A stretch of DNA of 64,000 nucleotides from Evansella vedderi (GTDB taxonomy: Bacteria > Bacillota > Bacilli > Bacillales > Salisediminibacteriaceae): NCBI RefSeq assembly GCF_030813435.1, contig NZ_JAUSUG010000012.1, positions 1 to 64,000 on the forward strand. Reading direction: 5' to 3'. A model generated the notes under the pieces. The model was not told the DNA's origin. It was given only the letters and a program-made list of their open reading frames with translations, and made no database searches. Below are positions 45,328 through 54,006 of the stretch, piece after piece. Within the stretch, counting starts at the first letter, position 1. Each line of letters begins with the position of its first letter. Both the position numbers and the translations under genes were made by a program.

Positions 45328-46332
45328 ATGAAAAATAAAACATGGATTGCCGTACTGGTTAGCTCAATTATAATTGCTGCATTTGGATTAGGATTTAGTC
45401 AAATTTTTGCTAATCCCGAAAATGATCCATTATCGACTCAGGAAATTTCAGAGATTATTAGTGAACGTTATCCCGGTGAAATTGACAATTTAGAACTAAC
45501 CTATGAACAAGGGGCAATGATCTACTTAGCAACTGTTTTAACGGATAAAGGCTCCTACGAAATTAAAGTAGATGCAAGAACTGGAACCATTCTAGAGGTG
45601 AGGTCTGGAGATGGTCATTTGGCCGAAGAGGAAACAAGTGACGGCAAAAAGGAAACTATAAAAGAGTCTACAGAGGAAAAGAGCTCAGCTACTTCTGATG
45701 ATGTGAAACAAAAAGCTTCTTACGAAAGTGAAAGCAAGACATCCACAAGTGCTGAAGGTCACAGTGCTACTATTAATGAATCCCAAGAAGCTTCAGATTC
45801 TAAGGAAAGTACTGGAGGCAAGAAAAGTAAGTCTTCGTCAAAAAACAGTAATGATTCCTCTGAAACCAGTAACGAGTCTTCTGGTACATCGGAGGGCAGC
45901 TCCAATTCTAGTAAGTATATTGGAATTGAGGCCGCTAAGCAAGTTGCATTATCAAAGGTAAATGGAGTTATCATAGAGATTGAATTGGAAAGTGATGATG
46001 GCATTGTCTATTACGAAATTGAGATGAAGACAGACCAAGGGGAAGCAACATTAGAAATCAATGCAATTACAGGTGACGTCATTTCCTTCTCCATGGACTC
46101 AAAGTCAAAAACGGGGATCAATTTAAGTATAGATACATCACTATTGATCGGAGTTGTAGAGGCGAAAAGAATTGCCCAAGAACAAGTTTCTGGAACCATT
46201 AAAGAAATTGAATTAGATAGCAGTAATGGACGCCTTATTTATGAAATCGAAATGAAAACATCCAAGGGTGAAGCAGAAATAGAAATCGATGCATACACGG
46301 GAAAAATCATCTCCATCGAAATGGATGACTAA
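45328..46332 (+). CDS. Membrane-anchored triple PepSY protein
   Basis: A 334-residue exported protein: an N-terminal anchor/signal (about 6-28), a PepSY-like unit (36-93), a Ser/Lys/Glu-rich linker of about 105 residues, and two further PepSY units (about 198-255 and 275-334). Each of these ends in the pattern E-x-x-I-x-A-x-T-G-x-(I/V)-(I/L). GGAAGGAGCG precedes the ATG. PepSY domains are proposed to inhibit peptidases or assist signalling. Placement after the kinase gene suggests membership of the same regulon. Confidence 0.88.
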   Translation: MKNKTWIAVLVSSIIIAAFGLGFSQIFANPENDPLSTQEISEIISERYPGEIDNLELTYEQGAMIYLATVLTDKGSYEIKVDARTGTILEVRSGDGHLAEEETSDGKKETIKESTEEKSSATSDDVKQKASYESESKTSTSAEGHSATINESQEASDSKESTGGKKSKSSSKNSNDSSETSNESSGTSEGSSNSSKYIGIEAAKQVALSKVNGVIIEIELESDDGIVYYEIEMKTDQGEATLEINAITGDVISFSMDSKSKTGINLSIDTSLLIGVVEAKRIAQEQVSGTIKEIELDSSNGRLIYEIEMKTSKGEAEIEIDAYTGKIISIEMDD

Positions 46333-46354
46333 TGATTAAAATGGCCTTAACTAG

Positions 46355-46396
46355 TGCACGGAATTCAGTAAAAAGCTGAATTCCGTGCATTTTTTA
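46355..46396 (+). terminator. Terminator after the PepSY gene
   Basis: TGCACGGAATTCAG pairs perfectly with CTGAATTCCGTGCA around a seven-base loop and is followed by six T's. Confidence 0.95.
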
Positions 46397-46494
46397 TAAA
46401 AAAGTGATTGGAAAAGGGATCCAATTAAAGAAGAAGTATGTAATGTGAAAAATGAGGAATACTATCTAAAAATATAGTTGAAGGAGTATTCCAA

Positions 46495-46755
46495 ATGGCT
46501 AGAGAAATTCAAGTAGGAAACGAATACACCATTTCCCAGCGTATTAAAGAAAGCTACTTTTCCGCTGAATCCTTAAGGATTGTTAGTGTGGGGGATAAAA
46601 GTGTTCAATTCATATTAAACGGCAGTAAAGGACGAGGTTCCATGCCAATTCAACATCTTTACTATATGGTAAAGAAGAATGATCTTACGGAAGTAATAAA
46701 TAAACGAACGCTATTAGAAGAGGAATTAAGTGAAGACGAAGAACAGATAAGTTAG
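46495..46755 (+). CDS. Small hypothetical protein, 86 residues
   Basis: A soluble protein with a beta-rich first half (REIQVGNEYTISQRIKESY, SLRIVSVGDKSVQFIL) and an acidic helical tail (RTLLEEELSEDEEQ). AAGGAG lies ahead of the ATG. No family recognised. Confidence 0.6.
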   Translation: MAREIQVGNEYTISQRIKESYFSAESLRIVSVGDKSVQFILNGSKGRGSMPIQHLYYMVKKNDLTEVINKRTLLEEELSEDEEQIS

Positions 46756-46779
46756 AGTATGACGCTGTCCCATAAGTGT

Positions 46780-46828
46780 TGGAGGGTGTAGCTAAAGGTT
46801 GAAACCATACCTTTTGCTACACCCTCTA
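46780..46828. terminator. Bidirectional terminator
   Basis: GAGGGTGTAGCTAAAGGT pairs with ACCTTTTGCTACACCCTC (two mismatches) between two convergent genes. Confidence 0.8.
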
Positions 46829-46830
46829 TT

Positions 46831-47841
46831 CTACTTTTCTTTCATAATATCCGAAATGATTTCAAAGGATCGAAGGCGTGCTTGATGGTCGTAAATTTGC
46901 CCATTGATCATAATTTCCTTAGCCTGCGTTTTGGTCAAGAATACCTCAAGTTGTTCTTTTACATTAATGGGACTTCCTATAATCGATCCACCTAATTGTT
47001 TTTCTAAAATAGACTTTTCATACGGGGTGCACAAGTCATCCATGTCATCCACTGGGGGCAGCAACTGGGTCGGTTGGTTCCGAATCATATTTAGAAACTG
47101 CTGCTGCATGGAGGTGGATAGGCGTTTAGCTTCTTCATCCGTATCTGCAGCAATGATATTTAAACCAACCATGGCATAAGGTTCATCCAGTAACTCCGAA
47201 GGTTGGAAATAATCATAATAAAGTTGCAGGGCAGGTAGCGTATTTTCAGGAGAAAAATGGCTGGCAAAGGCAAAAGGTAGTCCAAGTTGGGCGGATAGTC
47301 TAGCACTAAAACCACTTGAACCAAGGAGCCAGATAGGGATATCAAGTCCTTCACCAGGAAACGCTCTCACTTGTTTTTTCATCGTAGCATCGAAATAGCC
47401 TCGAAGCTCAGCTAATTGCTCTGGGAAATCATCTCCAGTAAGATGAGGATCCCGGCGTATTGCCCGCATTGTTATCTGATCTGTTCCAGGTGCACGTCCT
47501 AATCCTAGATCAATACGATTTGGAAAAAGGGACTCTAAGGTTCCGAACTGCTCAGCAATAATTAATGGGGAATGGTTCGGTAGCATAATCCCCCCTGAAC
47601 CAACACGGATAGTAGAAGTTCTTGCTGCCACTTGTCCAATAAGAACAGCAGTAGCGGAGCTGGCAATCCCGGGCATGTTATGATGCTCCGCAAGCCAAAA
47701 ACGATGATAGCCTAATGATTCCGCATGCTGTGCCAGGTCAAAGGTATGTTGGAATGATTCTGCAGCAGTTCCCCCTTGAGTTATTGGAGCAAGGTCAAGG
47801 ACAGAATATGGAATTTTCGTTAACTCAATTTTGTCAGACAT
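46831..47841 (-). CDS. LLM-class flavin-dependent oxidoreductase (MsnO8-like)
   Basis: A 336-residue bacterial-luciferase-fold flavin monooxygenase. It has the family's opening [20 protein letters not shown], [35 protein letters not shown] and [13 protein letters not shown], with the later [18 protein letters not shown]. Such proteins use reduced FMN supplied by a partner. The substrate is unknown. It has no operon partner here. Confidence 0.92.
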   Translation of the reverse strand: MSDKIELTKIPYSVLDLAPITQGGTAAESFQHTFDLAQHAESLGYHRFWLAEHHNMPGIASSATAVLIGQVAARTSTIRVGSGGIMLPNHSPLIIAEQFGTLESLFPNRIDLGLGRAPGTDQITMRAIRRDPHLTGDDFPEQLAELRGYFDATMKKQVRAFPGEGLDIPIWLLGSSGFSARLSAQLGLPFAFASHFSPENTLPALQLYYDYFQPSELLDEPYAMVGLNIIAADTDEEAKRLSTSMQQQFLNMIRNQPTQLLPPVDDMDDLCTPYEKSILEKQLGGSIIGSPINVKEQLEVFLTKTQAKEIMINGQIYDHQARLRSFEIISDIMKEK

Positions 47842-47968
47842 ACTTTCATCTTCTTTCTATAAAAAAATAATGATCATGATTTAACAATTATTGTAACAGT
47901 TATGGTACAGGAGTTCATAATATAATGATTTGAAATTATTTATTTTGAAAAATATGTTTTATTATTGA

Positions 47969-48190
47969 ATACTTGGAGAAGCAGAAGGGGGCGACTCCAG
48001 CGACGAGCGAGGCTTCATGAAACAGCTATGAGTTGTCTCGACGTATGCACTTTCAAGCGATGCTAATAGAGGAAGAGACAGGAATATAGATGAAGTCACC
48101 GGAGGGTGTTTTTGAGGCCACTGAAAAAGGGAAAAACATCCTTTTTCAGTGGCCTCGAGATATGCATTGTATAACCAATCGGCTTCAGAC
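47969..48190. repeat. Dispersed repeat, family D, with inserted hairpin module
   Basis: A GC-rich segment beginning ATACTTGGAGAAGCAG with GGGGCGACTCCAGCGACGAGCG, GAGTTGTCTCGACGTATGC and GTCACCGGAGGGTG. It contains the hairpin GAGGCCACTGAAAAAGG...CCTTTTTCAGTGGCCTC (48112-48158). A related hairpin is inserted in the family A copy at 39181. This fills the gap 47842-48254; nothing else is seen there. Confidence 0.75.
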
Positions 48191-48254
48191 CAATTTCGGT
48201 TATTTTTTCATAATTTAACCTTCCCGTTGCATCCTAAAGGAAAAGGAGGGTTTT

Positions 48255-48680
48255 ATGAATAAAAAGCTTTCTTTTCGTGGCGATGCACATAAATTTTACC
48301 TAAAATTGAAAAGACAGATAGATTCTGGGGAAGACCCTCGACTTCTTCGAGAATTAAAGGAAATCCGAGAGATTCGCGACTTTTATTCTTCTTTAAATGT
48401 ATCCACTTTAAAGAATATTAAGTTTCGCATTTTGAAGGAGAAAAGTGGTTCAGGGGTCATTCCTATTTTAGTAACTGCCATACCTTGGGGGTTCTTTATT
48501 TTCGGGAAGAAAATTCAAGATGTGCTGGCAAACGATAGTTACATTTGGATTATTTTAATCTGTATCTATATTATTGCTGTTTCTTTATCCGTAATAATCC
48601 ATTTTCGTGAGAGGGCATGGGCTTCTGTTCACCTGCAGATTATTGAAGACACAATTGAGTTTAAGAATGGCACCCCTTAA
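48255..48680 (+). CDS. Small two-helix membrane protein
   Basis: A 141-residue protein. The first 70 residues are basic and helical (FYLKLKRQIDSGEDPRLLRE, LKEIREIRDFYSSLN). Two membrane helices follow (about 72-88 and 95-115), then a short C-terminal part. AAAGGAGGG precedes the ATG. No family recognised. Confidence 0.6.
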   Translation: MNKKLSFRGDAHKFYLKLKRQIDSGEDPRLLRELKEIREIRDFYSSLNVSTLKNIKFRILKEKSGSGVIPILVTAIPWGFFIFGKKIQDVLANDSYIWIILICIYIIAVSLSVIIHFRERAWASVHLQIIEDTIEFKNGTP

Positions 48681-48810
48681 TTATGAGGAACTTAAAGAAA
48701 GGAAACATTTTAAATGGGTGAAACGCCTGTGTCCACATCAAAATATACTTCCGGAGCACTATTTAAAGCTGAAAAAATAAATGATAATGTTCTTTTAAAA
48801 TAAAATTAAG

Positions 48811-48839
48811 TTGCTTCTAATGGGGAAGTCTACTATAAT
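48811..48839 (+). promoter_or_regulatory. Sigma-A promoter of the OFA transporter leader
   Basis: TTGCTT and TATAAT are separated by exactly 17 bases. Transcription should start near 48846, about 240 bases ahead of the transporter gene. Confidence 0.65.
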
Positions 48840-48845
48840 TATCAA

Positions 48846-49025
48846 GAATACTAGAGTTTGTGAAGGATAGCTTCCGCCAGTGTTAAATAAAGACAGGGGT
48901 AGTTGAAATCAAATAACAGACCATTTAAAGAAAACTTAAAAGTGCAGGTTGCTAATGTAAACACAGACTGTGAGTACAGAAGAGGCCAACGATGATAGAT
49001 ATTATCACGTTGGCCTCTTTTTTAT
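48846..49025 (+). promoter_or_regulatory. Unassigned 5' leader ending in a terminator, ahead of the OFA transporter
   Basis: The 48681-49088 gap holds a promoter, a leader of about 140 bases and a strong intrinsic terminator: AAGAGGCCAACG with CGTTGGCCTCTT and six T's at about 48985-49022. The leader has small hairpins (GAAG-GATAG-CTTC and CTGT...ACAG). The arrangement is that of a termination-controlled riboswitch or attenuator, but I cannot match it to a known class. It has no reading frame of note. Confidence 0.55.
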
Positions 49026-49088
49026 TGGTGTAACGCTTACATTCCATCTTTTATCCAATTCTAGAATTATACTCAGGAGGTTATAACA

Positions 49089-50306
49089 TTGAAACGTTGG
49101 TTAGTTGTACTAGGTGCCATTATCATTCAAATTAATTTAGGAGCCGTTTATGCATGGAGCTTATTTAATCAACCGCTTATAGATAAGTTTGGCTGGAACA
49201 GGGAGGACGTGGTTATTACCTTTTCCATTACCATTGCTACCTTTGCCTTCTTTACCATCATTGCGGGGCGTCTTCAAGATAGAATAGGGCCGAGATGGGT
49301 TGCTACCATCGGTGGACTGTTGCTGGGTGTCGGCTTAATTTTAGCTAGTCAGGCTACAACACTTTTCCAGCTTTATTTCTTTTATGGGGTTATTGGTGGT
49401 GCAGGTATTGGAATGACCTATGTTTGTCCATTATCCGCATGTGTAAAATGGTTTCCAGATAAAAGGGGCTTGATCAGCGGAATTGCAGTAGCGGGATTTG
49501 GCTTAGGGGGGCTTATATTCCAGCCGATTATCCGATTTTTAATTGAAAGTGCAGGGGTGTCAAACACTTTTTTATACCTTGGATTTATCTATTTAATATT
49601 AGTAGTATTAGGTGCGCAGTTATTGATTAACCCACCAGCTGAATTGGAAAAAACAGTAGGAAATAACAACATTGCTATTAAAGAAAGTAAACAATTCTCT
49701 ACCAAGGAAATGCTTAGTTCCTATCAATTTTACTTATTGTGGTTTATGTTTTTATTTGGATCCATGTCGGGTTTACTGGTCATAAGCTATGCAGTGGATA
49801 TTGGGGTTGAACTGGCTTCATTAAGCCTTGAAAGGGCAGCAAGTGCAGTTATGATTATCGCCCTGTTTAACGCAGCGGGAAGGATCCTGTTAGGAAGATT
49901 ATCTGACAGTATTGGCCGATTGAACACCTTAATGATTATTTATGGTTTAACAGCAATCGTCATGTTTTATATGAGTACAGGAGCAATGAACTACCCAATG
50001 TTCATCCTATCTGTTTCTGTCATTGGTTTCTCCTTTGGAGGGTTCCTAGCCCTATTCCCAACGATAACAGCCGATTACTACGGGACGAAAAATATGGGAA
50101 GTAATTACGGGTTAATGTACCAAGCATATGGATTATCTGCTTTTGCAGGTCCATTCATTATCAATTTAATCCCATTTACACATGCCTTTATTTTATCTGC
50201 TCTGTTTTGTTTATTGGCGATCATTATGGCAAAATTAATTGTCGTACCTAAAACAAAATCAGCGCCCAATTTGTTCCCTAAGATGGATTTCAACAAAAAC
50301 AATTAA
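49089..50306 (+). CDS. OFA-family major facilitator transporter
   Basis: A 405-residue transporter with 12 membrane helices. It belongs to the oxalate/formate antiporter-like (OFA) branch: the first helix has INLGAVYAWSLFNQPL, followed by RLQDRIGPR (MFS loop 2-3 motif), GGAGIGMTYVCPLSACVKWFPDKRGLISGI and GRILLGRLSDSIGR. The start is TTG behind CAGGAGG. Substrate could be a small carboxylate; the family name does not fix it. It is preceded by a possible attenuator and followed by a terminator. Confidence 0.88.
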   Translation: MKRWLVVLGAIIIQINLGAVYAWSLFNQPLIDKFGWNREDVVITFSITIATFAFFTIIAGRLQDRIGPRWVATIGGLLLGVGLILASQATTLFQLYFFYGVIGGAGIGMTYVCPLSACVKWFPDKRGLISGIAVAGFGLGGLIFQPIIRFLIESAGVSNTFLYLGFIYLILVVLGAQLLINPPAELEKTVGNNNIAIKESKQFSTKEMLSSYQFYLLWFMFLFGSMSGLLVISYAVDIGVELASLSLERAASAVMIIALFNAAGRILLGRLSDSIGRLNTLMIIYGLTAIVMFYMSTGAMNYPMFILSVSVIGFSFGGFLALFPTITADYYGTKNMGSNYGLMYQAYGLSAFAGPFIINLIPFTHAFILSALFCLLAIIMAKLIVVPKTKSAPNLFPKMDFNKNN

Positions 50307-50359
50307 TTCCATTGATTTTAGGGGAACAAACAGATAAAATCATTTAAAGGTTAATAGTT

Positions 50360-50394
50360 ATCGGTATATTTCATCGTGAAATATACCGATTTTT
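50360..50394 (+). terminator. OFA transporter terminator
   Basis: ATCGGTATATTTCA pairs perfectly with TGAAATATACCGAT around a three-base loop and is followed by T's. Confidence 0.9.
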
Positions 50395-50410
50395 AATGGG
50401 GGAGTAGCAG

Positions 50411-50773
50411 ATGAAGAGATCAAAAGGATTTATTGAAGCAGAAATTAGTAAGGCATTAACACAGTGGGAAAAGGATTACTTAGGGCGTGGTTCTGTTTCG
50501 GTAAAAACGGATATATTAAGGGATATGGTCATTGTTACACTGCAAGGGGTGTTAACACCAGCAGAGTATTCCCTTTGCCAAACAAAGGAAGGGAAGGCCA
50601 CAGTGAAAAAGACCCGTTCTGATTTAGTGGAAACTGGTGTACCAACCTTGAAGGAAACTATTTTTTCCATTACAGAAATGGAAGTAAAGAGCTTTCATAC
50701 GGATATTAGTACAAAAACAGGGGAACGACTTATGGTATTCAAGCTTAGTAGCAATTTAGAGGAAAGATTATAA
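50411..50773 (+). CDS. DUF2294 protein (YbcI-like)
   Basis: A 120-residue soluble protein matching DUF2294: EISKALTQWEKDYLGRGSVSVKTDI near the start, TLQGVLTPAEYSL, and FHTDISTKTGERLMVFKL at the end. In B. subtilis the member YbcI sits beside the DAB-type inorganic carbon transporter genes. Here it is coupled to a DUF6671 gene: its TAA touches the next ATG with no spacer. Role unknown. Confidence 0.8.
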   Translation: MKRSKGFIEAEISKALTQWEKDYLGRGSVSVKTDILRDMVIVTLQGVLTPAEYSLCQTKEGKATVKKTRSDLVETGVPTLKETIFSITEMEVKSFHTDISTKTGERLMVFKLSSNLEERL

Positions 50774-51643
50774 ATGAGGGAAGTCATTCATACTATCTTC
50801 CATGGTAGAACAGGTGTTTTAGCTACAATGCATGAAAAGGAAAAGGTAATAGCTCCTATTTTAGAGAGGGAGCTCGGTATTAAACTCATGGTGCCTACCA
50901 ATCTTAATACAGACAATTTTGGAACGTTTACTAGGGAAGTGATTCGAACGGGTAACCAATTAGAGGCAGCAAGATTAAAAGCAAAAGAGGGTCTACAATT
51001 AACGGGAGAAAAATTAGGGTTTTCCAGTGAAGGGAGCTTCGGACCTCATCCAGCAATACCTATTGCCGCGGTAAATGTGGAACTGGTCCTTTTGATCGAC
51101 TTAGAAAATGATTTAGAAATTGTGGGTGAGTCCACATCCTTTGAAACTAATTTCGGTCATCGTAGAATTAACAGCTTTGAAGAAGCCTATGAGTTTGCTG
51201 TTGGTGCGGGCTTTCCTGAACATGGAATGGTTGTTCGTTCCAGTGAAACAACAGAAAAAGAAGAGGAAATAATCAAAGGAATAACTACAAAAAAGGGATT
51301 GAAAGAAGCGGTCCGGCTTATGCTGAACCAATTCCCCTTCAACCAAGCATTTATTGAAGCGGATATGCGAGCCATGTATAATCCAACAAGAATGAAACAA
51401 ATTGAAAAGGCAACCCATGACCTCATAAAAAATATAAACAACGTCTGCCCAAACTGTGCCACCCCTGGTTTTAAACTAACGGACCAAAAGAAGGGGCTCC
51501 CATGTATGGATTGCGGATTCCCTACGGATCTAGTCCGCTCCCATATTTACACTTGTAGGAAATGTGGAGAGACAGAGGAAAAACTATTCCCTCACGGTAA
51601 AGAGAAGGCAGACCCATCACAGTGTATGTTTTGTAACCCATAA
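50774..51643 (+). CDS. DUF6671-like protein with C-terminal zinc ribbons
   Basis: A 289-residue protein opening HTIFHGRTGVLATMHEKEKVIAPILERELG, then LNTDNFGTFTREVIRTGNQLEAAR and FGPHPAIPIAAVNVELVLLID, consistent with the DUF6671 family. The last 80 residues carry CPNCATPGF, CMDCGFP, CRKCGE and CMFCNP, giving two probable zinc ribbons. It is directly abutted to the DUF2294 gene. Function unknown; the conserved HGR/H-E-K residues look catalytic or ligand-binding. Confidence 0.7.
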   Translation: MREVIHTIFHGRTGVLATMHEKEKVIAPILERELGIKLMVPTNLNTDNFGTFTREVIRTGNQLEAARLKAKEGLQLTGEKLGFSSEGSFGPHPAIPIAAVNVELVLLIDLENDLEIVGESTSFETNFGHRRINSFEEAYEFAVGAGFPEHGMVVRSSETTEKEEEIIKGITTKKGLKEAVRLMLNQFPFNQAFIEADMRAMYNPTRMKQIEKATHDLIKNINNVCPNCATPGFKLTDQKKGLPCMDCGFPTDLVRSHIYTCRKCGETEEKLFPHGKEKADPSQCMFCNP

Positions 51644-51726
51644 GTCCGTTCATTTCTAATCCTTATGGGACAATGTTATAATATGAGAGCTTTAACGATT
51701 ACTTATTTAAGGGAGAATTTAAAATA

Positions 51727-52731
51727 ATGAAAGTTATTTTAGCAGCACCATTTTATCACCAGCCCAGAGGAAATAAAGTAACTGTAGAACGAATATCACA
51801 TGGACTGGAATTGGCTGGTATGGAAACAGAGATTATTTCCTCAACGGATAAAAATACATATAGCAAACCACTCAAGGCAGATATTTACCATGGCTTCCAT
51901 GCCACACATTTTTTTCATTTTATGAAAAACAGAGGGGAACAGTTGGAACCTTATATATTGACCCTTACTGGTACGGATTTCAATCATGATTTGTTTCAAA
52001 GTGAAAAAAGGGAAAATGTAATTCAATCGTTAAATGGGGCAAAGGGTATTCATGTCTTTAGCAAAGGGGCAAAGGATACGGTTATAAAGGAGTTACCTCA
52101 TTTGGAGGAGAAAATTTTTGTTATTCCACAAGGAGTCAGCCCATTTTCTTTAAACGATCGTTTAAAAAGGAAAGAGTCGGGGACGTTTCTATTTATTCTT
52201 CCTGCTGGAATTCGGAAAGTGAAAAATGTTCCTTTTGCCATTGAGCAGCTCGCCTCCTTAAAGGAGAAATATAAAAACATTCGCCTTTGGATTGTGGGCC
52301 CAATTATTGAAGAGGAAGAAGGGAAGGTTGTTCAGGAATTACTGAATAAACATTCCCATTGGGTACAATACATTGGATCTTATGCCCATAAGGATATGGG
52401 AGCTATTTATAGTCAAGGTGACGTTATTTTAAATACATCTTTTTCAGAAGGGCAATCTTCCGCACTCCTTGAGTCTATGGCACTAGGCATTCCTGTTTTA
52501 GTTTCTAACAATGATGGCAACAGTAGTATAGTGAAACATAAAGAAACGGGATTGATATACAGTAAAGCAGTGGAGTTTCTATCTTTTGCAGAAGCATTAA
52601 TAAAAGAAAAGGACTTAAGGGAAACATTAAGTTTTAATGGAAAAAAATATATTTCCGAGCATCATTCATGGGATAAGGAAATAACATCTTTAATAAGCAT
52701 CTATAAGAATTTTATATTAGAAAGAGTTTAA
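51727..52731 (+). CDS. Family 4 glycosyltransferase
   Basis: A 334-residue GT-B fold sugar transferase. The N-terminal half has GNKVTVERISHGLELAGMETEI and TLTGTDFNHD. The C-terminal half has the nucleotide-sugar site with the EX7E motif EGQSSALLE and PVLVSNNDGNSSIV. No membrane segment. AAGGGAG precedes the ATG. The acceptor is unknown; neighbours do not form a capsule or teichoic acid cluster. Confidence 0.88.
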   Translation: MKVILAAPFYHQPRGNKVTVERISHGLELAGMETEIISSTDKNTYSKPLKADIYHGFHATHFFHFMKNRGEQLEPYILTLTGTDFNHDLFQSEKRENVIQSLNGAKGIHVFSKGAKDTVIKELPHLEEKIFVIPQGVSPFSLNDRLKRKESGTFLFILPAGIRKVKNVPFAIEQLASLKEKYKNIRLWIVGPIIEEEEGKVVQELLNKHSHWVQYIGSYAHKDMGAIYSQGDVILNTSFSEGQSSALLESMALGIPVLVSNNDGNSSIVKHKETGLIYSKAVEFLSFAEALIKEKDLRETLSFNGKKYISEHHSWDKEITSLISIYKNFILERV

Positions 52732-52783
52732 AATCATCATTCTTTAAATGTTCGTTTAATTTTCAACTGCAGGGGAGGCATTT

Positions 52784-53179
52784 ATGGACAAAAAATATTT
52801 TTCCATCAAAGAGGCAAATGAATTGCTCCCAACTTTAGAAAAGGAAATTCTTTCATTGCAAGAGCTGCAATGGGAATTTAAAAATATTTTAGTCCAGCTA
52901 AAGAAAATTAAAGAGATCAACGTTACAACAGAACAAAAAGAGGATAACATTTTTCGCTTAGAAAGTAAGCTTGAGTTCCTAGAACTTCAAGGAAAATTAC
53001 ATATAAAAAATATCGAAAATTACGGGGTGCAATTAAAGAGTATAGAAATGGGGTTACTTGATTTCCCTGCTATTCTTGACGGGGAAGAAGTCCTTCTTTG
53101 CTGGAAACAGGGGGAGGATGAAATTACATTTTATCATGGAAAACGAGAAGGATTCGCTGGAAGGAGGCCATTACCATAA
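52784..53179 (+). CDS. DUF2203 family protein
   Basis: A 131-residue protein with a long N-terminal helical region (FSIKEANELLPTLEKEI ...) that looks coiled-coil. It has the family's C-terminal FPAILDGEEVLLCWKQGEDEITFYHG and ends EGFAGRRPLP. GGGGAGG lies ahead of the ATG. Function unknown. Its stop codon lies inside a terminator stem. Confidence 0.85.
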   Translation: MDKKYFSIKEANELLPTLEKEILSLQELQWEFKNILVQLKKIKEINVTTEQKEDNIFRLESKLEFLELQGKLHIKNIENYGVQLKSIEMGLLDFPAILDGEEVLLCWKQGEDEITFYHGKREGFAGRRPLP

Positions 53180-53206
53180 AGAAGTTATGGTAGTGGCCGT
53201 TGTTTT
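53166..53206. terminator. Bidirectional terminator overlapping two gene ends
   Basis: GGCCATTACCATAA pairs perfectly with TTATGGTAGTGGCC around a five-base loop; both convergent stop codons lie within or next to the stem. Confidence 0.8.
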
Positions 53207-53862
53207 GACTTAGGAGGCTTGGGACCAAGTTTGTTTATCTTTGGTTGACTAGCTTTTCGGTACCTTTTACGTCTTCGTTTAGCTTCAAGGAGTTTGAGTT
53301 CTTTTTGTGAAATACTGTTTTTATATAATTTGACATGATCTTTATACTTTAATAATAATCTCGCAGTGTTGATGGTATCATCAATACCTCTATGTGCCTT
53401 TCCTACGGGATCAATCCCCGCCATTCCTAAAGCATTTTTGAGCCCAAGCTGTTGTCCTTTAGTTTCTTGATTTAACGCTTTTCCTATTTGCGGCTGAATA
53501 TCATTATAATTTTGAAACCAATCTAAATTAATTTTGTTACGCACACACTGATCGATAATATGTACCTTATCGTCCTTTCCCCAAGAACAGAGATAGTAAT
53601 CCCCCTTGCCAAGCCACTGGGAAAACTTTTTTATTCCTTGTTGAAAGGGTATTGCCTTTTTAACATCCTCATCTGTCATTTTAATAAACTTCCTTGTACT
53701 TTTCGATATGTGTCCACTTTTAGGAAGAGTGTAAATTTGGAGCTGATCCACCATTTTATTTGTTTTGAGGTCCACTTTGCAAGCTCCGATTTCCACAATC
53801 TCACTAAGTTGTCCTTTCCTGAAGCGTTTTACTAATTCTAAATCATAAACTACCGCAATCAA
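53185..53862 (-). CDS. DnaQ/KapD-like 3'-5' exonuclease
   Basis: A 225-residue DEDDh exonuclease. Exo I is VVYDLEL with IVEIGACKVD following, Exo II is CSWGKDDKVHI, and Exo III is HRGIDDTINTARLL with the catalytic His. A basic tail (KRRRKRYRKASQ, PPKSKQ) may bind nucleic acid. The start is TTG 53862, seven bases after AAAGGGTG; a longer frame adds nonfamily residues. KapD-like proteins inhibit the KinA sporulation route in B. subtilis, but DNA or RNA turnover is equally possible. Confidence 0.85.
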   Translation of the reverse strand: MIAVVYDLELVKRFRKGQLSEIVEIGACKVDLKTNKMVDQLQIYTLPKSGHISKSTRKFIKMTDEDVKKAIPFQQGIKKFSQWLGKGDYYLCSWGKDDKVHIIDQCVRNKINLDWFQNYNDIQPQIGKALNQETKGQQLGLKNALGMAGIDPVGKAHRGIDDTINTARLLLKYKDHVKLYKNSISQKELKLLEAKRRRKRYRKASQPKINKLGPKPPKSKQRPLP

Positions 53863-54006
53863 AAATATCACCCTTTCTCTGTACAATAATATCATTATCT
53901 TTGGTGAAACATTTTATTTTATAAATAATTTTATGGGGTTTGTCCACATGTGTGAGGAGGGAGGCTAGGGGACCTCCTCCACAAATTACTGTTTTTTTTG
54001 GGGGAC

